From an uncultured Nocardiaceae bacterium (GTDB lineage: Bacteria > Actinomycetota > Actinomycetes > Mycobacteriales > Mycobacteriaceae): a stretch of 18,124 nucleotides of DNA. The notes beneath the pieces are model-generated. The model was not told the DNA's origin. It searched no databases and saw only the letters and a list, made by a program, of their open reading frames with translations. The stretch lies in NCBI GenBank assembly GCA_936936565.1, contig CAKZIX010000089.1, positions 1 to 18,124 of the forward strand, written 5' to 3'. Positions 1-6,567 of this stretch are shown in pieces (position 1 is the stretch's first letter; each line of letters starts with the position of its first letter). The translations under genes were made by a program, and so were the position numbers.

Positions 1-523
1 GCAGCAATTCGTGCCGGGGCGGCAGCGGCGGGCTCGGTGGGTCGATCGCGCGGATCAGGAACCACGCCGAGCCCGCCGCGAACGCGCTCACGCCCTGGCG
101 GCCGATGGTCAGCATGCACCTGCGGTGCCCGTGCGCGGTTGAGGAGTCTCTGGACTCCTCAACCGCGCACGAGGCGGTAGCCAGATCGGGCACCTCGATC
201 CACCTGTCCCCCGGCTGCTGTATCCAAACCGGCCGGCGGACGATCAGAACCGGCACCCCGAGCTGCGCGCACGCGGCGACGGCATTGGCCGTCATGCGCA
301 CGGCGAACGGGTGGGTGGCGACGACGACGGACCCGACAGCGTTCGCACGCAACCATTCTCGCAACCCGTCGACGCCACCGAAGCCGCCGACACGTACTTC
401 GCCGTCCGGCAGGAGCGGATTCGCCAACCGGCCCGCGAGCGAGGAGATCACGTCGAACTCGGCCGGCAGCACGCTCGCCAGTTCGCGTGCCTCGGTCGAA
501 CCGCCGAGCAGCAGCGTCCTCAT
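1..523 (-). CDS. cobK: Precorrin-6A reductase CobK (3' end cut by window edge)
   Basis: Precorrin-6A (precorrin-6x) reductase, the NADPH-dependent cytoplasmic enzyme that reduces a double bond of the corrin ring in the aerobic vitamin B12 pathway. About 174 residues are visible. The N terminus MRTLLLGGSTEARELA matches the family nucleotide-binding start. SSLAGR (residues 28-32 region), GGFGGVDGL (47-54), the ATHPFA motif (69-74) and GRQGVSAFA (141-149) also match CobK. The ATG overlaps the cobL stop in an ATGA, so the two are probably translationally coupled. In M. tuberculosis cobM lies between cobL and cobK; here it does not. Residues 118-132 (SCAVEESRDSSTAHG) are encoded by a perfect palindrome, and this stretch is about eight residues longer than my recollection of the M. 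tuberculosis protein. The frame stays open through it, so the gene looks intact as far as it can be seen. Confidence 0.93.
   Translation of the reverse strand, partial: MRTLLLGGSTEARELASVLPAEFDVISSLAGRLANPLLPDGEVRVGGFGGVDGLREWLRANAVGSVVVATHPFAVRMTANAVAACAQLGVPVLIVRRPVWIQQPGDRWIEVPDLATASCAVEESRDSSTAHGHRRCMLTIGRQGVSAFAAGSAWFLIRAIDPPSPPLPPRHELL
130..171. repeat. Perfect palindrome (19-bp arms, 4-base loop) inside cobK
   Basis: The left arm at 130-148 (cgtgcgcggttgaggagtc) is the exact reverse complement of the right arm at 153-171, with loop tctg at 149-152. The cobK frame reads through it as residues 118-132 without a stop. A stem this long and perfect is not expected by chance inside a conserved enzyme gene. 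It could be an in-frame palindromic repeat element. I found no second copy in this window. Confidence 0.9.
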
Positions 524-1725
524 TTCGTGGCGACGAGTTGAGTGATCGGCAGCTGTGGCCGCCAGGTCGTCATCGAGCCGAGCGGCTCGGCCCGATGGAC
601 CTGCAGCCGCCGGAGTGTCCCGCCGATCCGGCCGTGCCACTGCGCCAGGAGCGAATCCGATTCCAGCGTCACCGAATTCACGACGAGCCGGCCACCCGGT
701 CGCAACCCTTCCCAGCAGGCGTCGAGCAGCCCCGCCGCGGTGAGGCCGCCGCCGACGAAGACGGCGTCCGGCGTCGGCACGTCCACGAAGGCGGACGGCG
801 CTTCGCCGCGCACCTCGAGCTGTGGCACACCCAGCGCCGCGGCGTTCCCGGCGATCCTTTCCGCGCGGGCGGTGTGGTGCTCGAACGCGACGGCGCGGCA
901 GGTCGAATGCACTCGCAGCCATTCGATCCCGATGCTGCCGGAGCCGGCGCCGACGTCCCACAGCAACTCACCGGGTGCCGGTGCCAGCGCGGCGACGGTC
1001 AGCACGCGTACCTCTTGCTTGGTGAATTGGCCGGTGCCGCCGAAAATTTCGTCCGGAAGTCCGGGAATCCGGGTGAGCCGCCGCGTGTCCGGGTCGGCGT
1101 GGCAGGTGAGCGCGACGACGTTGAGCGGATCGCCGGCCGGATGCGCCCAGTCCGCCGCAGTGCCGTGGCGCAGCCGCTCCGCCGGCCCGCCGAGCTGCTC
1201 GAGCACGGTGACACCCGTCGCTGCGAAACCGTTGGTACGCAACAACTCCACCACCGCCGCCGGGGTACCCGCGTCGGCCGAGAGCACCAGCAGCCGGGCA
1301 CCCTCGGTGAGCGCGGGCACCAGGGTTTCGACGGGCCGGTTGACGAGGCTGACCACCGTTGTCTGCGCCAGCGGCCAGCCCAGCCGGGCGCAGGCCAGCG
1401 ACGCCGACGACGGCTGCGGATACACCCGCAACCGCTGCGCGCCGACCAGCCGCGCCAGCGTCACCCCGATCCCGTGGAACATCGGGTCACCGCTGGCGAG
1501 CACGCACGTTCGTTGGGCCTTGGCAGCTTCCAGCAGGCCAGGCAGTGCCGGCAGCAGCGGCGAGGGCCAGGTGCGCCGCTGCGCGCGCCCGGCGGGCAGC
1601 AAGGCGAGCTGACGTGCCGACCCGAAGATCACGTCGGCGGCATCGACTGCCGCCCGCGCGGCGGCACCGAGTCCGTCCCAGCCGTCGGCACCGATGCCGA
1701 CGACGTCGATGGGCGGCTGCGTCAT
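520..1725 (-). CDS. cobL: Precorrin-6Y C5,15-methyltransferase (decarboxylating) CobL
   Basis: Bifunctional cytoplasmic enzyme of aerobic cobalamin synthesis. It methylates precorrin-6B (6Y) at C5 and C15 and decarboxylates the acetate side chain at C12, giving precorrin-8. The 401 residues form two fused methyltransferase domains. The N-terminal CbiE-like domain (about 1-205) carries DVVGIGADG near the start and ASGDPMFHG (77-85). The C-terminal CbiT-like domain has the SAM-binding loop WDVGAGSGSIGIEWLR (256-271). The frame is open 26 codons further upstream, but the ATG at 1725 is preferred because it overlaps the SDR stop in an ATGA and gives the usual family N terminus. Its stop in turn overlaps the cobK ATG. 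Length is normal for the fused form. Confidence 0.95.
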   Translation of the reverse strand: MTQPPIDVVGIGADGWDGLGAAARAAVDAADVIFGSARQLALLPAGRAQRRTWPSPLLPALPGLLEAAKAQRTCVLASGDPMFHGIGVTLARLVGAQRLRVYPQPSSASLACARLGWPLAQTTVVSLVNRPVETLVPALTEGARLLVLSADAGTPAAVVELLRTNGFAATGVTVLEQLGGPAERLRHGTAADWAHPAGDPLNVVALTCHADPDTRRLTRIPGLPDEIFGGTGQFTKQEVRVLTVAALAPAPGELLWDVGAGSGSIGIEWLRVHSTCRAVAFEHHTARAERIAGNAAALGVPQLEVRGEAPSAFVDVPTPDAVFVGGGLTAAGLLDACWEGLRPGGRLVVNSVTLESDSLLAQWHGRIGGTLRRLQVHRAEPLGSMTTWRPQLPITQLVATK

Positions 1726-2465
1726 CGCGGCATCCGGCGCCACACCCACTGCGGCGCGAACCTCGACCCGAAGCCGAGCACCTGCAGCGAGCGCGGAACC
1801 CACAGTGTGCCTGTGCGTTTGTTCAGTCCGCGGACCACCGCGTCGGCGACCTGGCCCGGCGTGGACGACAATGGTGCCGGCGTCATCCCTGCGGTCATCC
1901 GCCCGATCACGAACCCGGGACGCACCAGCAACAGGTGCACACCGCTGCCGTGCAAGGCATCCCGCAGCCCGCCCGCGAAACCGTCGAGACCCGCCTTGGC
2001 CGAACCGTAGACGTAGTTGGCGCGCCGAACCCGAACGCCCGCAATGGAACCGAAGACGACCAGGTCGCCGGCCCCGGCGGCGCGCATCCGGGTGGCCAGG
2101 TGCGTCAGGATCGACACCTGGGCGACGTAGTCGGTGTGCACGACGGCCACCGCGTGCGCGGCGTCGACTTCGGCACGCTCCTGGTCGCCGAGAATTCCGA
2201 ACGCCAGCACCGCGATTGCGACCGGACCCACGGAATCCAGCACTGCGGCATGGGAATCCAGATCGTCGGCATCGAACTCCACGCAGCGCACGTCGACCGC
2301 GCCCGCGTCGAGCAGGTTCCGGCGCTGGTCGGCCAGGTCGTCGGCGCGCCGGGCGGCGAGGACCACGATGCGGCCGGGCGCCAGCCGGTGCGCGATCTCG
2401 AGACCGATCTCGCTGCGGCCGCCGAGAATCAGCAGCGGGCCGGTCGGCAGGGCTCGGGTGCGCAT
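1722..2465 (-). CDS. Short-chain dehydrogenase/reductase (Rv2073c-like)
   Basis: NAD(P)-dependent classical SDR oxidoreductase of 247 residues; its substrate is unknown. The nucleotide-binding loop is GGRSEIG (15-21), resembling the GGTSEIG loop of DprE2-type reductases. The catalytic residues are Ser140 (FGSIAG), Tyr153 and Lys157 (YGSAK), and VRPGFVIGRM (181-190) is the usual loop after them. The frame runs open far upstream, but that part is arginine-rich non-coding-like sequence. The ATG at 2465 gives the length and N terminus expected from Rv2073c. The stop overlaps the cobL start by four bases, so it is probably cotranscribed with the cobalamin genes, as in M. tuberculosis. That does not prove a role in B12 synthesis. 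Confidence 0.9.
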   Translation of the reverse strand: MRTRALPTGPLLILGGRSEIGLEIAHRLAPGRIVVLAARRADDLADQRRNLLDAGAVDVRCVEFDADDLDSHAAVLDSVGPVAIAVLAFGILGDQERAEVDAAHAVAVVHTDYVAQVSILTHLATRMRAAGAGDLVVFGSIAGVRVRRANYVYGSAKAGLDGFAGGLRDALHGSGVHLLLVRPGFVIGRMTAGMTPAPLSSTPGQVADAVVRGLNKRTGTLWVPRSLQVLGFGSRFAPQWVWRRMPR

Positions 2466-2521
2466 ACCAGGATTGTTGTCGATATCCCGATCCGCGCCGA
2501 CACGGGGCCCGTGACCGCCGG

Positions 2522-3001
2522 TCACCGGAGATCCAGTGCGGCGGCCACCTCGTCCCCGTCGATCCGCAGGTCCGCGCCCGCTTGCGCCAGCAGTCGCTGG
2601 GCTGCCACGTTCTGACTGGTCGTGTTTGCGGTCAGCCGGGCCGCACCCGCAGCCGTGGCGAGCGACCGCAATTGCTCGATGATCGCGCGGCCGATTCCCA
2701 GTCCGCGATGTGCGCGCCCGAGCCACACGCCCACCTCGACGCCGTCGTCGGCCGGTTGCAGCCGGGCCGCGCCGACGACGTCGCCCGAGACCACGACGGC
2801 ATAGGTGTGCTCCACCGGATCGGGACAGCCGACCGACCGGGATCGGTGGAAATCCAGAAACGCTTGTCGGCGCGTCTGGGTCCATCCCGGCGGCCCCGCG
2901 ATCGGCGGCATGACCTCCACGGGATCGGCGTCTGTCACCGCGGTGGCCAGCAAGCGTTGCAGCAACTCCTCGGTGAGCGGGCGCAGGAGCACCTCACGCA
3001 T
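2522..3001 (-). CDS. GNAT-family N-acetyltransferase
   Basis: A 159-residue protein with the Gcn5-related acetyltransferase fold, expected to move an acetyl group from acetyl-CoA to an unknown amine. The acetyl-CoA pyrophosphate loop is RGLGIG (99-104), preceded by the strand VEVGVWLG (88-95) and followed by helix AIIEQLRSLA. The closing motif NVAAQRLLAQAGA (131-143) is typical of the family. It lies 56 bases upstream of the SDR on the same strand and may be the first gene of that unit. The Shine-Dalgarno is weak (AGGTGGG about 12 bases before the ATG). I recall no such gene between Rv2073c and Rv2074 in M. tuberculosis, so it may be an accessory insertion. Confidence 0.85.
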   Translation of the reverse strand: MREVLLRPLTEELLQRLLATAVTDADPVEVMPPIAGPPGWTQTRRQAFLDFHRSRSVGCPDPVEHTYAVVVSGDVVGAARLQPADDGVEVGVWLGRAHRGLGIGRAIIEQLRSLATAAGAARLTANTTSQNVAAQRLLAQAGADLRIDGDEVAAALDLR

Positions 3002-3121
3002 GCCGCGACCGTGCCCACCTGTGCCGCCTGTCGGCCCGGCGCACGTGTGAAATCGTCATGACTGCGGCAGCGAAGCAGCGTCGTAGGCCGCCTCGTATTC
3101 GGCGGTGGTCGGCGCGATCGA
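3002..3121. other. Intergenic gap between the reductase and the GNAT gene
   Basis: There are 120 bases without a supported gene. On the minus strand the frame of the reductase continues past its TGA with a coding-like run (IAPTTAEYEAAYDAASLPQS) before a second TGA. No clear promoter or terminator is visible. Confidence 0.5.
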
Positions 3122-3772
3122 TCATCGGTCTTCTCCCATCGAGACAGCTTCGCGTCCCTCGTCGACGACGAACGAACCGTAGTCGGCCGGTCCGACCAGC
3201 TCGTAGCTGGTGATCACGGCGCCGGCGCCGGTGCTGTCGGTCGAGATGCGCCGGGCCGACACGGCAGGCATGCCGGAGGGGAACAGCCGCTTGCCGGTGC
3301 CGACGACGACCGGGAAGGTCCAGACATTGAGCTGGTCGACGAGTCCGGCGGCGAGCAGCGTTTGCACGAGGCCATGGCTGCCGTGTACCTGGAGCTCGCG
3401 GCCGGGCTTCGACTTGAGCGCCGCTACGGCAGCCACGAGGTCGCCCTCGATGGCATGCGAGTTCGCCCAGGTCAGTGACTCGGGTCGGGTCGTGGCGACA
3501 TGCTTGGGCAGTGTGTTCAACCCACGCGCGACAATGTCGTCGGGGTCGGTGACCTGCGACCAGTAGGCCTGCATCATGTCGTAGGTTCGCCGGCCGAGCA
3601 GCAATTCGTCGGCGTGGGTGAACGTCTCGTCGATGAGTCGGCCCATGTCGTCGTCGTGGAACGGCACGAGCCAACCGCCGCGGTCGAATCCGCCGGAGCG
3701 GTCCTCGTCCGGACTTCCGGGGCCTTGCATGACGCCGTCGATGGAAGTGAAAGTGGTAACTGTCAGTCGCAT
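3122..3772 (-). CDS. Dihydrofolate reductase-like protein (RibD C-terminal domain family)
   Basis: A 216-residue NAD(P)H-dependent reductase-like protein of the RibD_C/DHFR-like family. Many members are stand-alone proteins of unknown substrate, so folate or riboflavin activity is not implied. Family signs are the N-terminal strand MRLTVTTFTSIDGVMQGPG, LLLGRRTYDMM (57-67), VHGSHGLVQTLL (129-140) and the nucleotide-binding segment VVVGTGKRLF (155-164). The frame is open 12 codons upstream, but MRLTV at 3772 matches the normal family start. It is divergent from the Rv2074-like gene, and the intergenic region holds a 17-bp palindrome 35 bases upstream of this start. After the TGA the frame stays open for about 21 more codons. 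Confidence 0.9.
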   Translation of the reverse strand: MRLTVTTFTSIDGVMQGPGSPDEDRSGGFDRGGWLVPFHDDDMGRLIDETFTHADELLLGRRTYDMMQAYWSQVTDPDDIVARGLNTLPKHVATTRPESLTWANSHAIEGDLVAAVAALKSKPGRELQVHGSHGLVQTLLAAGLVDQLNVWTFPVVVGTGKRLFPSGMPAVSARRISTDSTGAGAVITSYELVGPADYGSFVVDEGREAVSMGEDR

Positions 3773-3807
3773 ACCGACGATGCTGGCCGCCGTGGTTCGG
3801 CGCGCCA

Positions 3808-3824
3808 ATTACCTGACAGGTAAT
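3808..3824. promoter_or_regulatory. Operator-like palindrome between divergent genes
   Basis: ATTACCTGACAGGTAAT has perfect 8-bp arms around one central base. It lies in the 162-base region between the DHFR-like gene (minus) and the Rv2074-like gene (plus), and is AT-rich against a GC-rich background. The size and symmetry fit a dimeric repressor such as a TetR- or MarR-type protein. No regulator gene is adjacent, so the protein that binds it is unknown. Confidence 0.6.
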
Positions 3825-3934
3825 GCGATCGCTGTGCACGCCGCGCCGACACCGATGCGCGCAAGCGGCGGGCATCGATTTCCCGGCACTACCGTCTTCG
3901 TGCATACGGGGCTCGCCTGACATGAGAGGAACCA

Positions 3935-4315
3935 ATGACCGTCACGCTTTCCGAGGCCGCGACCGCTTTCGTCACGGACCGGCATCTGGCGTCGCTGACG
4001 ACGCTGCGCCGCGACGGGACGCCGCACGTGGTGCCGGTGGGATTCACCTGGGACGCCGACGCCGCAGTGGTGCGGGTGATCACCGACGGCGCGTCGTTGA
4101 AGGCGAAAAACGTACGCCGCCACGGCTATGCGTCGGTCTGCCAGGTGGACGGCGCACGCTGGATCACCCTCGAGGGCCCGGCTACGGTGCGCGCCGACAA
4201 GCCGTCGGTGCACGACGCCGAACGCCGCTACGAGGCGCGCTACCGGCCGCCGCGGGTCAACCCGACGCGCGTAGTGATCGAGATCCGGGTCGCGCGGGTG
4301 CTCACCCGGCTGTGA
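3935..4315 (+). CDS. PPOX-class F420-dependent oxidoreductase (Rv2074-like)
   Basis: A 126-residue split-barrel protein of the pyridoxamine 5'-phosphate oxidase-like superfamily. The closest relative I recognise is Rv2074 of M. tuberculosis, reported as an F420-dependent biliverdin reductase. Shared segments are RHLASLTTLRRDGTPHVVPVGF (split across residues 16-37), SLKAKNVRR (54-62), VDGARWITLEG (71-81) and the C-terminal VVIEIRVARVL (113-123). The start is set by AGAGG a few bases upstream of the ATG. It lacks the short C-terminal tail I recall for Rv2074. It converges on pepE with 15 bases between stops. Biliverdin as substrate is an inference by homology. Confidence 0.88.
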   Translation: MTVTLSEAATAFVTDRHLASLTTLRRDGTPHVVPVGFTWDADAAVVRVITDGASLKAKNVRRHGYASVCQVDGARWITLEGPATVRADKPSVHDAERRYEARYRPPRVNPTRVVIEIRVARVLTRL

Positions 4316-4330
4316 CGAGCCGGTGCGGAG

Positions 4331-5416
4331 TCAGAGCCTGCGCAGCTGCCGGTCGATGGTGTTCAGGCGTTCACAGCCGTCGGCGGTGACCACCACGATG
4401 TCCTCGATCCGGGCGCCCCACCGGCCCGGAAAATAGATGCCGGGTTCGACGCTGAACGCCATGCCCGGCTCGAGTACCAGGTCGTTGCCCGCGACGAGGT
4501 AGGGCTCCTCGTGCACCGACAGCCCGATGCCGTGGCCGGTGCGGTGCACGAACGCCTCGGCCAGACCCGCGGCGGCCAGCACATCCCGCGCGGCGGCGTC
4601 GACCGACGCGGCCGTCACACCCGGGCGCACCGCCGCCACGCCCGCCTCCTGCGCGGCGAGCAGAACCGAATACGGCTCGGCGACATCAGGATTCGGTGCG
4701 CCGATGCTGTACATCCGGGTGCAGTCGGAGTTGTAGCCCGCCACCGGTCCGCCGATGTCCACCACCACGACGTCGCCGTCGGCAAGCACCCGATCCGACA
4801 CCTCGTGGTGCGGGTCGGCGCCGTTCGGGCCGGACCCGACGATGATGAACTCGGCTACCGTGTGCCCTTCGGCCAACATCGCGGCCTCGATGTCGGCGGC
4901 CACCTCGCGCTCGGTACGTCCGGCGCGCAGCCATTCCCCCATGCGGGCGTGCACGCGGTCGATCGCCTGGCCGGCCCGGCGCAGTGCCGCGATCTCCTCG
5001 GCGTCCTTGATCATGCGCAGCGCACGCAACACCGGAGTGGCCAGTACCGGCGACGTGCCCAGCCGGGCCGCCAGCGGCAGCAGATGCAGGGCGGGCATGG
5101 CGTCGGCCACCGCGGTGCGCGGGCCCGGCAGCGCGTCGGCGACGAGCGCATACGGGTCGGTGCCGTCGACCCAGTCCACGATCTGCAGCCCCAATTCGGT
5201 TGCGGCCGAACCGTGCAGCGAGGCCAGCTCCAGCTTCGGCAACACGATCGACGGGAGTGCGCCGTCGGCCGGGACCACGAGTGCGGTGAGCCGCTCGAAG
5301 GTCTCCGACCGTGCGCCCACCAGATAGCGCAGGTCCGGGCCCGGTGTGACGACGAGCCCGTCCAGCCCGGCGGCGGCGGTCAGTTCGGCGGCGCGGCGCA
5401 GACGGTCGGAGTACAC
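4331..5416 (-). CDS. pepE: Xaa-Pro dipeptidase / M24 metallopeptidase PepE
   Basis: Cytoplasmic dimetal aminopeptidase-type enzyme expected to cleave Xaa-Pro dipeptides or N-terminal residues before proline. The 361 residues hold an N-terminal creatinase-like domain (about 1-130) and a C-terminal pita-bread M24 domain. All five metal ligands are present: Asp220 (VVVDIGG), Asp231 (NSDCTRM), His295 (RTGHGIG), Glu324 (SVEPGIY) and Glu338 (ARIEDIV). The start is a GTG, chosen because MYSDRLRRAAELTAAAGLDG is the usual N terminus and a -10 element TAGGCT ends 6 bases before it, suggesting a leaderless mRNA. The ortholog is Rv2089c by sequence and by the neighbouring Rv2090-like gene. Confidence 0.94.
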   Translation of the reverse strand: MYSDRLRRAAELTAAAGLDGLVVTPGPDLRYLVGARSETFERLTALVVPADGALPSIVLPKLELASLHGSAATELGLQIVDWVDGTDPYALVADALPGPRTAVADAMPALHLLPLAARLGTSPVLATPVLRALRMIKDAEEIAALRRAGQAIDRVHARMGEWLRAGRTEREVAADIEAAMLAEGHTVAEFIIVGSGPNGADPHHEVSDRVLADGDVVVVDIGGPVAGYNSDCTRMYSIGAPNPDVAEPYSVLLAAQEAGVAAVRPGVTAASVDAAARDVLAAAGLAEAFVHRTGHGIGLSVHEEPYLVAGNDLVLEPGMAFSVEPGIYFPGRWGARIEDIVVVTADGCERLNTIDRQLRRL

Positions 5417-5422
5417 GCCGCC

Positions 5423-5428
5423 AGCCTA
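5423..5428 (-). promoter_or_regulatory. -10 element for leaderless pepE
   Basis: On the minus strand TAGGCT (TANNNT) is followed by 6 bases (GGCGGC) and then the GTG start of pepE. This places the expected transcription start on the start codon, and no Shine-Dalgarno is present. Confidence 0.55.
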
Positions 5429-5514
5429 GTGCCGCCGTCGGGCGGATTGTTGCCTACCGCCACTGCCGCACGCGCCCTGCTCGGAACCGGCCGCGCGGCC
5501 CGAGTGGCGTAGTC

Positions 5515-5546
5515 CGGCACCGGTAGGGCAGGACGACGACGATGCT
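5515..5546 (+). repeat. Direct repeat, upstream copy
   Basis: This 32-base stretch matches the 32 bases at 5592-5623 at 28 positions (offset 77). Both contain GTAGGGCAGGA followed by a GACGA-rich run and ATGCT. The downstream copy spans the exonuclease start. Loose similarity continues just after each copy (cctggc...cggcc against cctgga...cggcc), so it may be the remnant of a duplication of the gene start. Confidence 0.7.
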
Positions 5547-5591
5547 CGGGCGTACCTGGCGACCGGCCCGCGCGACAGGAGCGGCGTCCTT

Positions 5592-5623
5592 CGGCACCCG
5601 TAGGGCAGGATGACGATCATGCT
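5592..5623 (+). repeat. Direct repeat, copy covering the exonuclease start
   Basis: Second copy of the 32-base repeat, 28 of 32 identical to 5515-5546. It contains GGGCAGGA and both candidate ATG codons (5610 and 5619) of the exonuclease-like gene. Confidence 0.7.
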
Positions 5624-6563
5624 GCTGCTCCTGGACTCGGCCAGCCTGTACTTCCGCGCGTTCTTCGCGATCAAGGAGTCGATCACCGCCCCCGACGGAC
5701 GCCCGGTGAACGCGGTGCGCGGCTTCACCGACATGGTGGCCGCGCTCATCAACCGTCATCAGCCGACCCGCGTGGTCGCCTGCCTGGATCTGGATTGGCG
5801 CCCACAGTTCCGCGTGGAGCGCATTCCTACCTACAAGTCGCACCGCCTCGACACCTCGGCCGGCGCCAAGCCCGGCGAGGAGATCGTGCCCGACGCCCTC
5901 GAGATCCAGGTGCCGATGTTGTTGGACATCCTGGCCGCGGCGGGGATCGCGCGCGCCGGCGCCGCCGGCTGCGAGGCCGACGACGTGATCGGAACACTTG
6001 CCGCACAAGAACTTTCCGACGAGGTCGTGGTGGTCAGCGGCGACCGCGACCTGTTGCAGGTGGTGCGCGAGGAACCGAATCCGGTGCGCGTGTACTACGT
6101 CGGGCGCGGGCTGGCCAAGGCCGAGCTCTACGGACCCGCCGAGGTGGCCGCCAAGTACGGCGTGCCCGCGGAACGGGCCGGGGCGGCGTACGCGGAACTG
6201 GCGCTGCTGCGCGGCGATGCCTCCGACGGGCTGCCGGGTGTGAAGGGCGTCGGCGAGAAGTCCGCGTCGAGCCTGCTGCTGACCTACGGCTCGCTCGCGG
6301 CCGCCCGCGCGGCCGCCGTGGACCCGAATTCCGATCTCTCCCAAAGCATGCGGGCGAAGCTCACGGCCGCCGACGACTACATCGAGGCGGCGCTGCCGGT
6401 GGTGCGGGTGCTGCGCGACGCCGAGGTCAAGATGTCCGGATCCGACGTGCTGCCCGCCGAGCCCGACGATCTGGAGCGCCTGCAGGAACTGGGCACCGCC
6501 CTGAACGCCGAAAGCCCGGTGGCGCGGCTGATCACAGCCATGCGCAACCGGGCCGGCGCGTAA
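5610..6563 (+). CDS. 5'-3' exonuclease-like protein (Rv2090-like, polymerase I N-terminal family)
   Basis: Stand-alone 5'-3' exonuclease/flap nuclease family protein of 317 residues, lacking any polymerase domain. Its likely work is DNA repair or RNA-primer and flap removal. The metal-binding nuclease motifs are LLLLDSASLYFRAFF (5-19), CEADDVIGTLA (121-131) and SGDRDLLQ (143-150). The DNA-binding helix-hairpin-helix is GDASDGLPGVKGVGEKSA (202-219), and RPVNAVRGFTDM (31-42) is also typical. The start is uncertain. The ATG at 5610 abuts GGGCAGG too closely for normal Shine-Dalgarno spacing, while the ATG at 5619 has AGGA about 8 bases upstream and would remove three residues. It is divergent from pepE and converges on the DUF4333 gene with only 4 bases between stops. 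Confidence 0.92.
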   Translation: MTIMLLLLDSASLYFRAFFAIKESITAPDGRPVNAVRGFTDMVAALINRHQPTRVVACLDLDWRPQFRVERIPTYKSHRLDTSAGAKPGEEIVPDALEIQVPMLLDILAAAGIARAGAAGCEADDVIGTLAAQELSDEVVVVSGDRDLLQVVREEPNPVRVYYVGRGLAKAELYGPAEVAAKYGVPAERAGAAYAELALLRGDASDGLPGVKGVGEKSASSLLLTYGSLAAARAAAVDPNSDLSQSMRAKLTAADDYIEAALPVVRVLRDAEVKMSGSDVLPAEPDDLERLQELGTALNAESPVARLITAMRNRAGA

Positions 6564-6567
6564 GAAC

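Noticed and set aside
487..2010. Open frame of about 500 codons on the plus strand opposite cobL and the SDR
   Set aside because: It has no domain signs and low-complexity Arg/Gln/Pro content. The opposite strand encodes clear CobL and SDR motifs.
2994..3123. Short ATG frame overlapping the DHFR-like stop (ATGA), giving an Arg-rich peptide of about 43 residues
   Set aside because: The overlap is attractive, but the peptide is arginine-rich noise and its end runs into the GNAT start with no ribosome site.
3825..3832. GCGATCGC next to the ATTACCTG palindrome
   Set aside because: An 8-base GC-rich palindrome is common in such genomes, and nothing links it to regulation.
5487..5498. GGCCGCGCGGCC 12-bp palindrome in the pepE-exonuclease gap
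   Set aside because: Purely G/C, in a sequence of this composition it is likely by chance.
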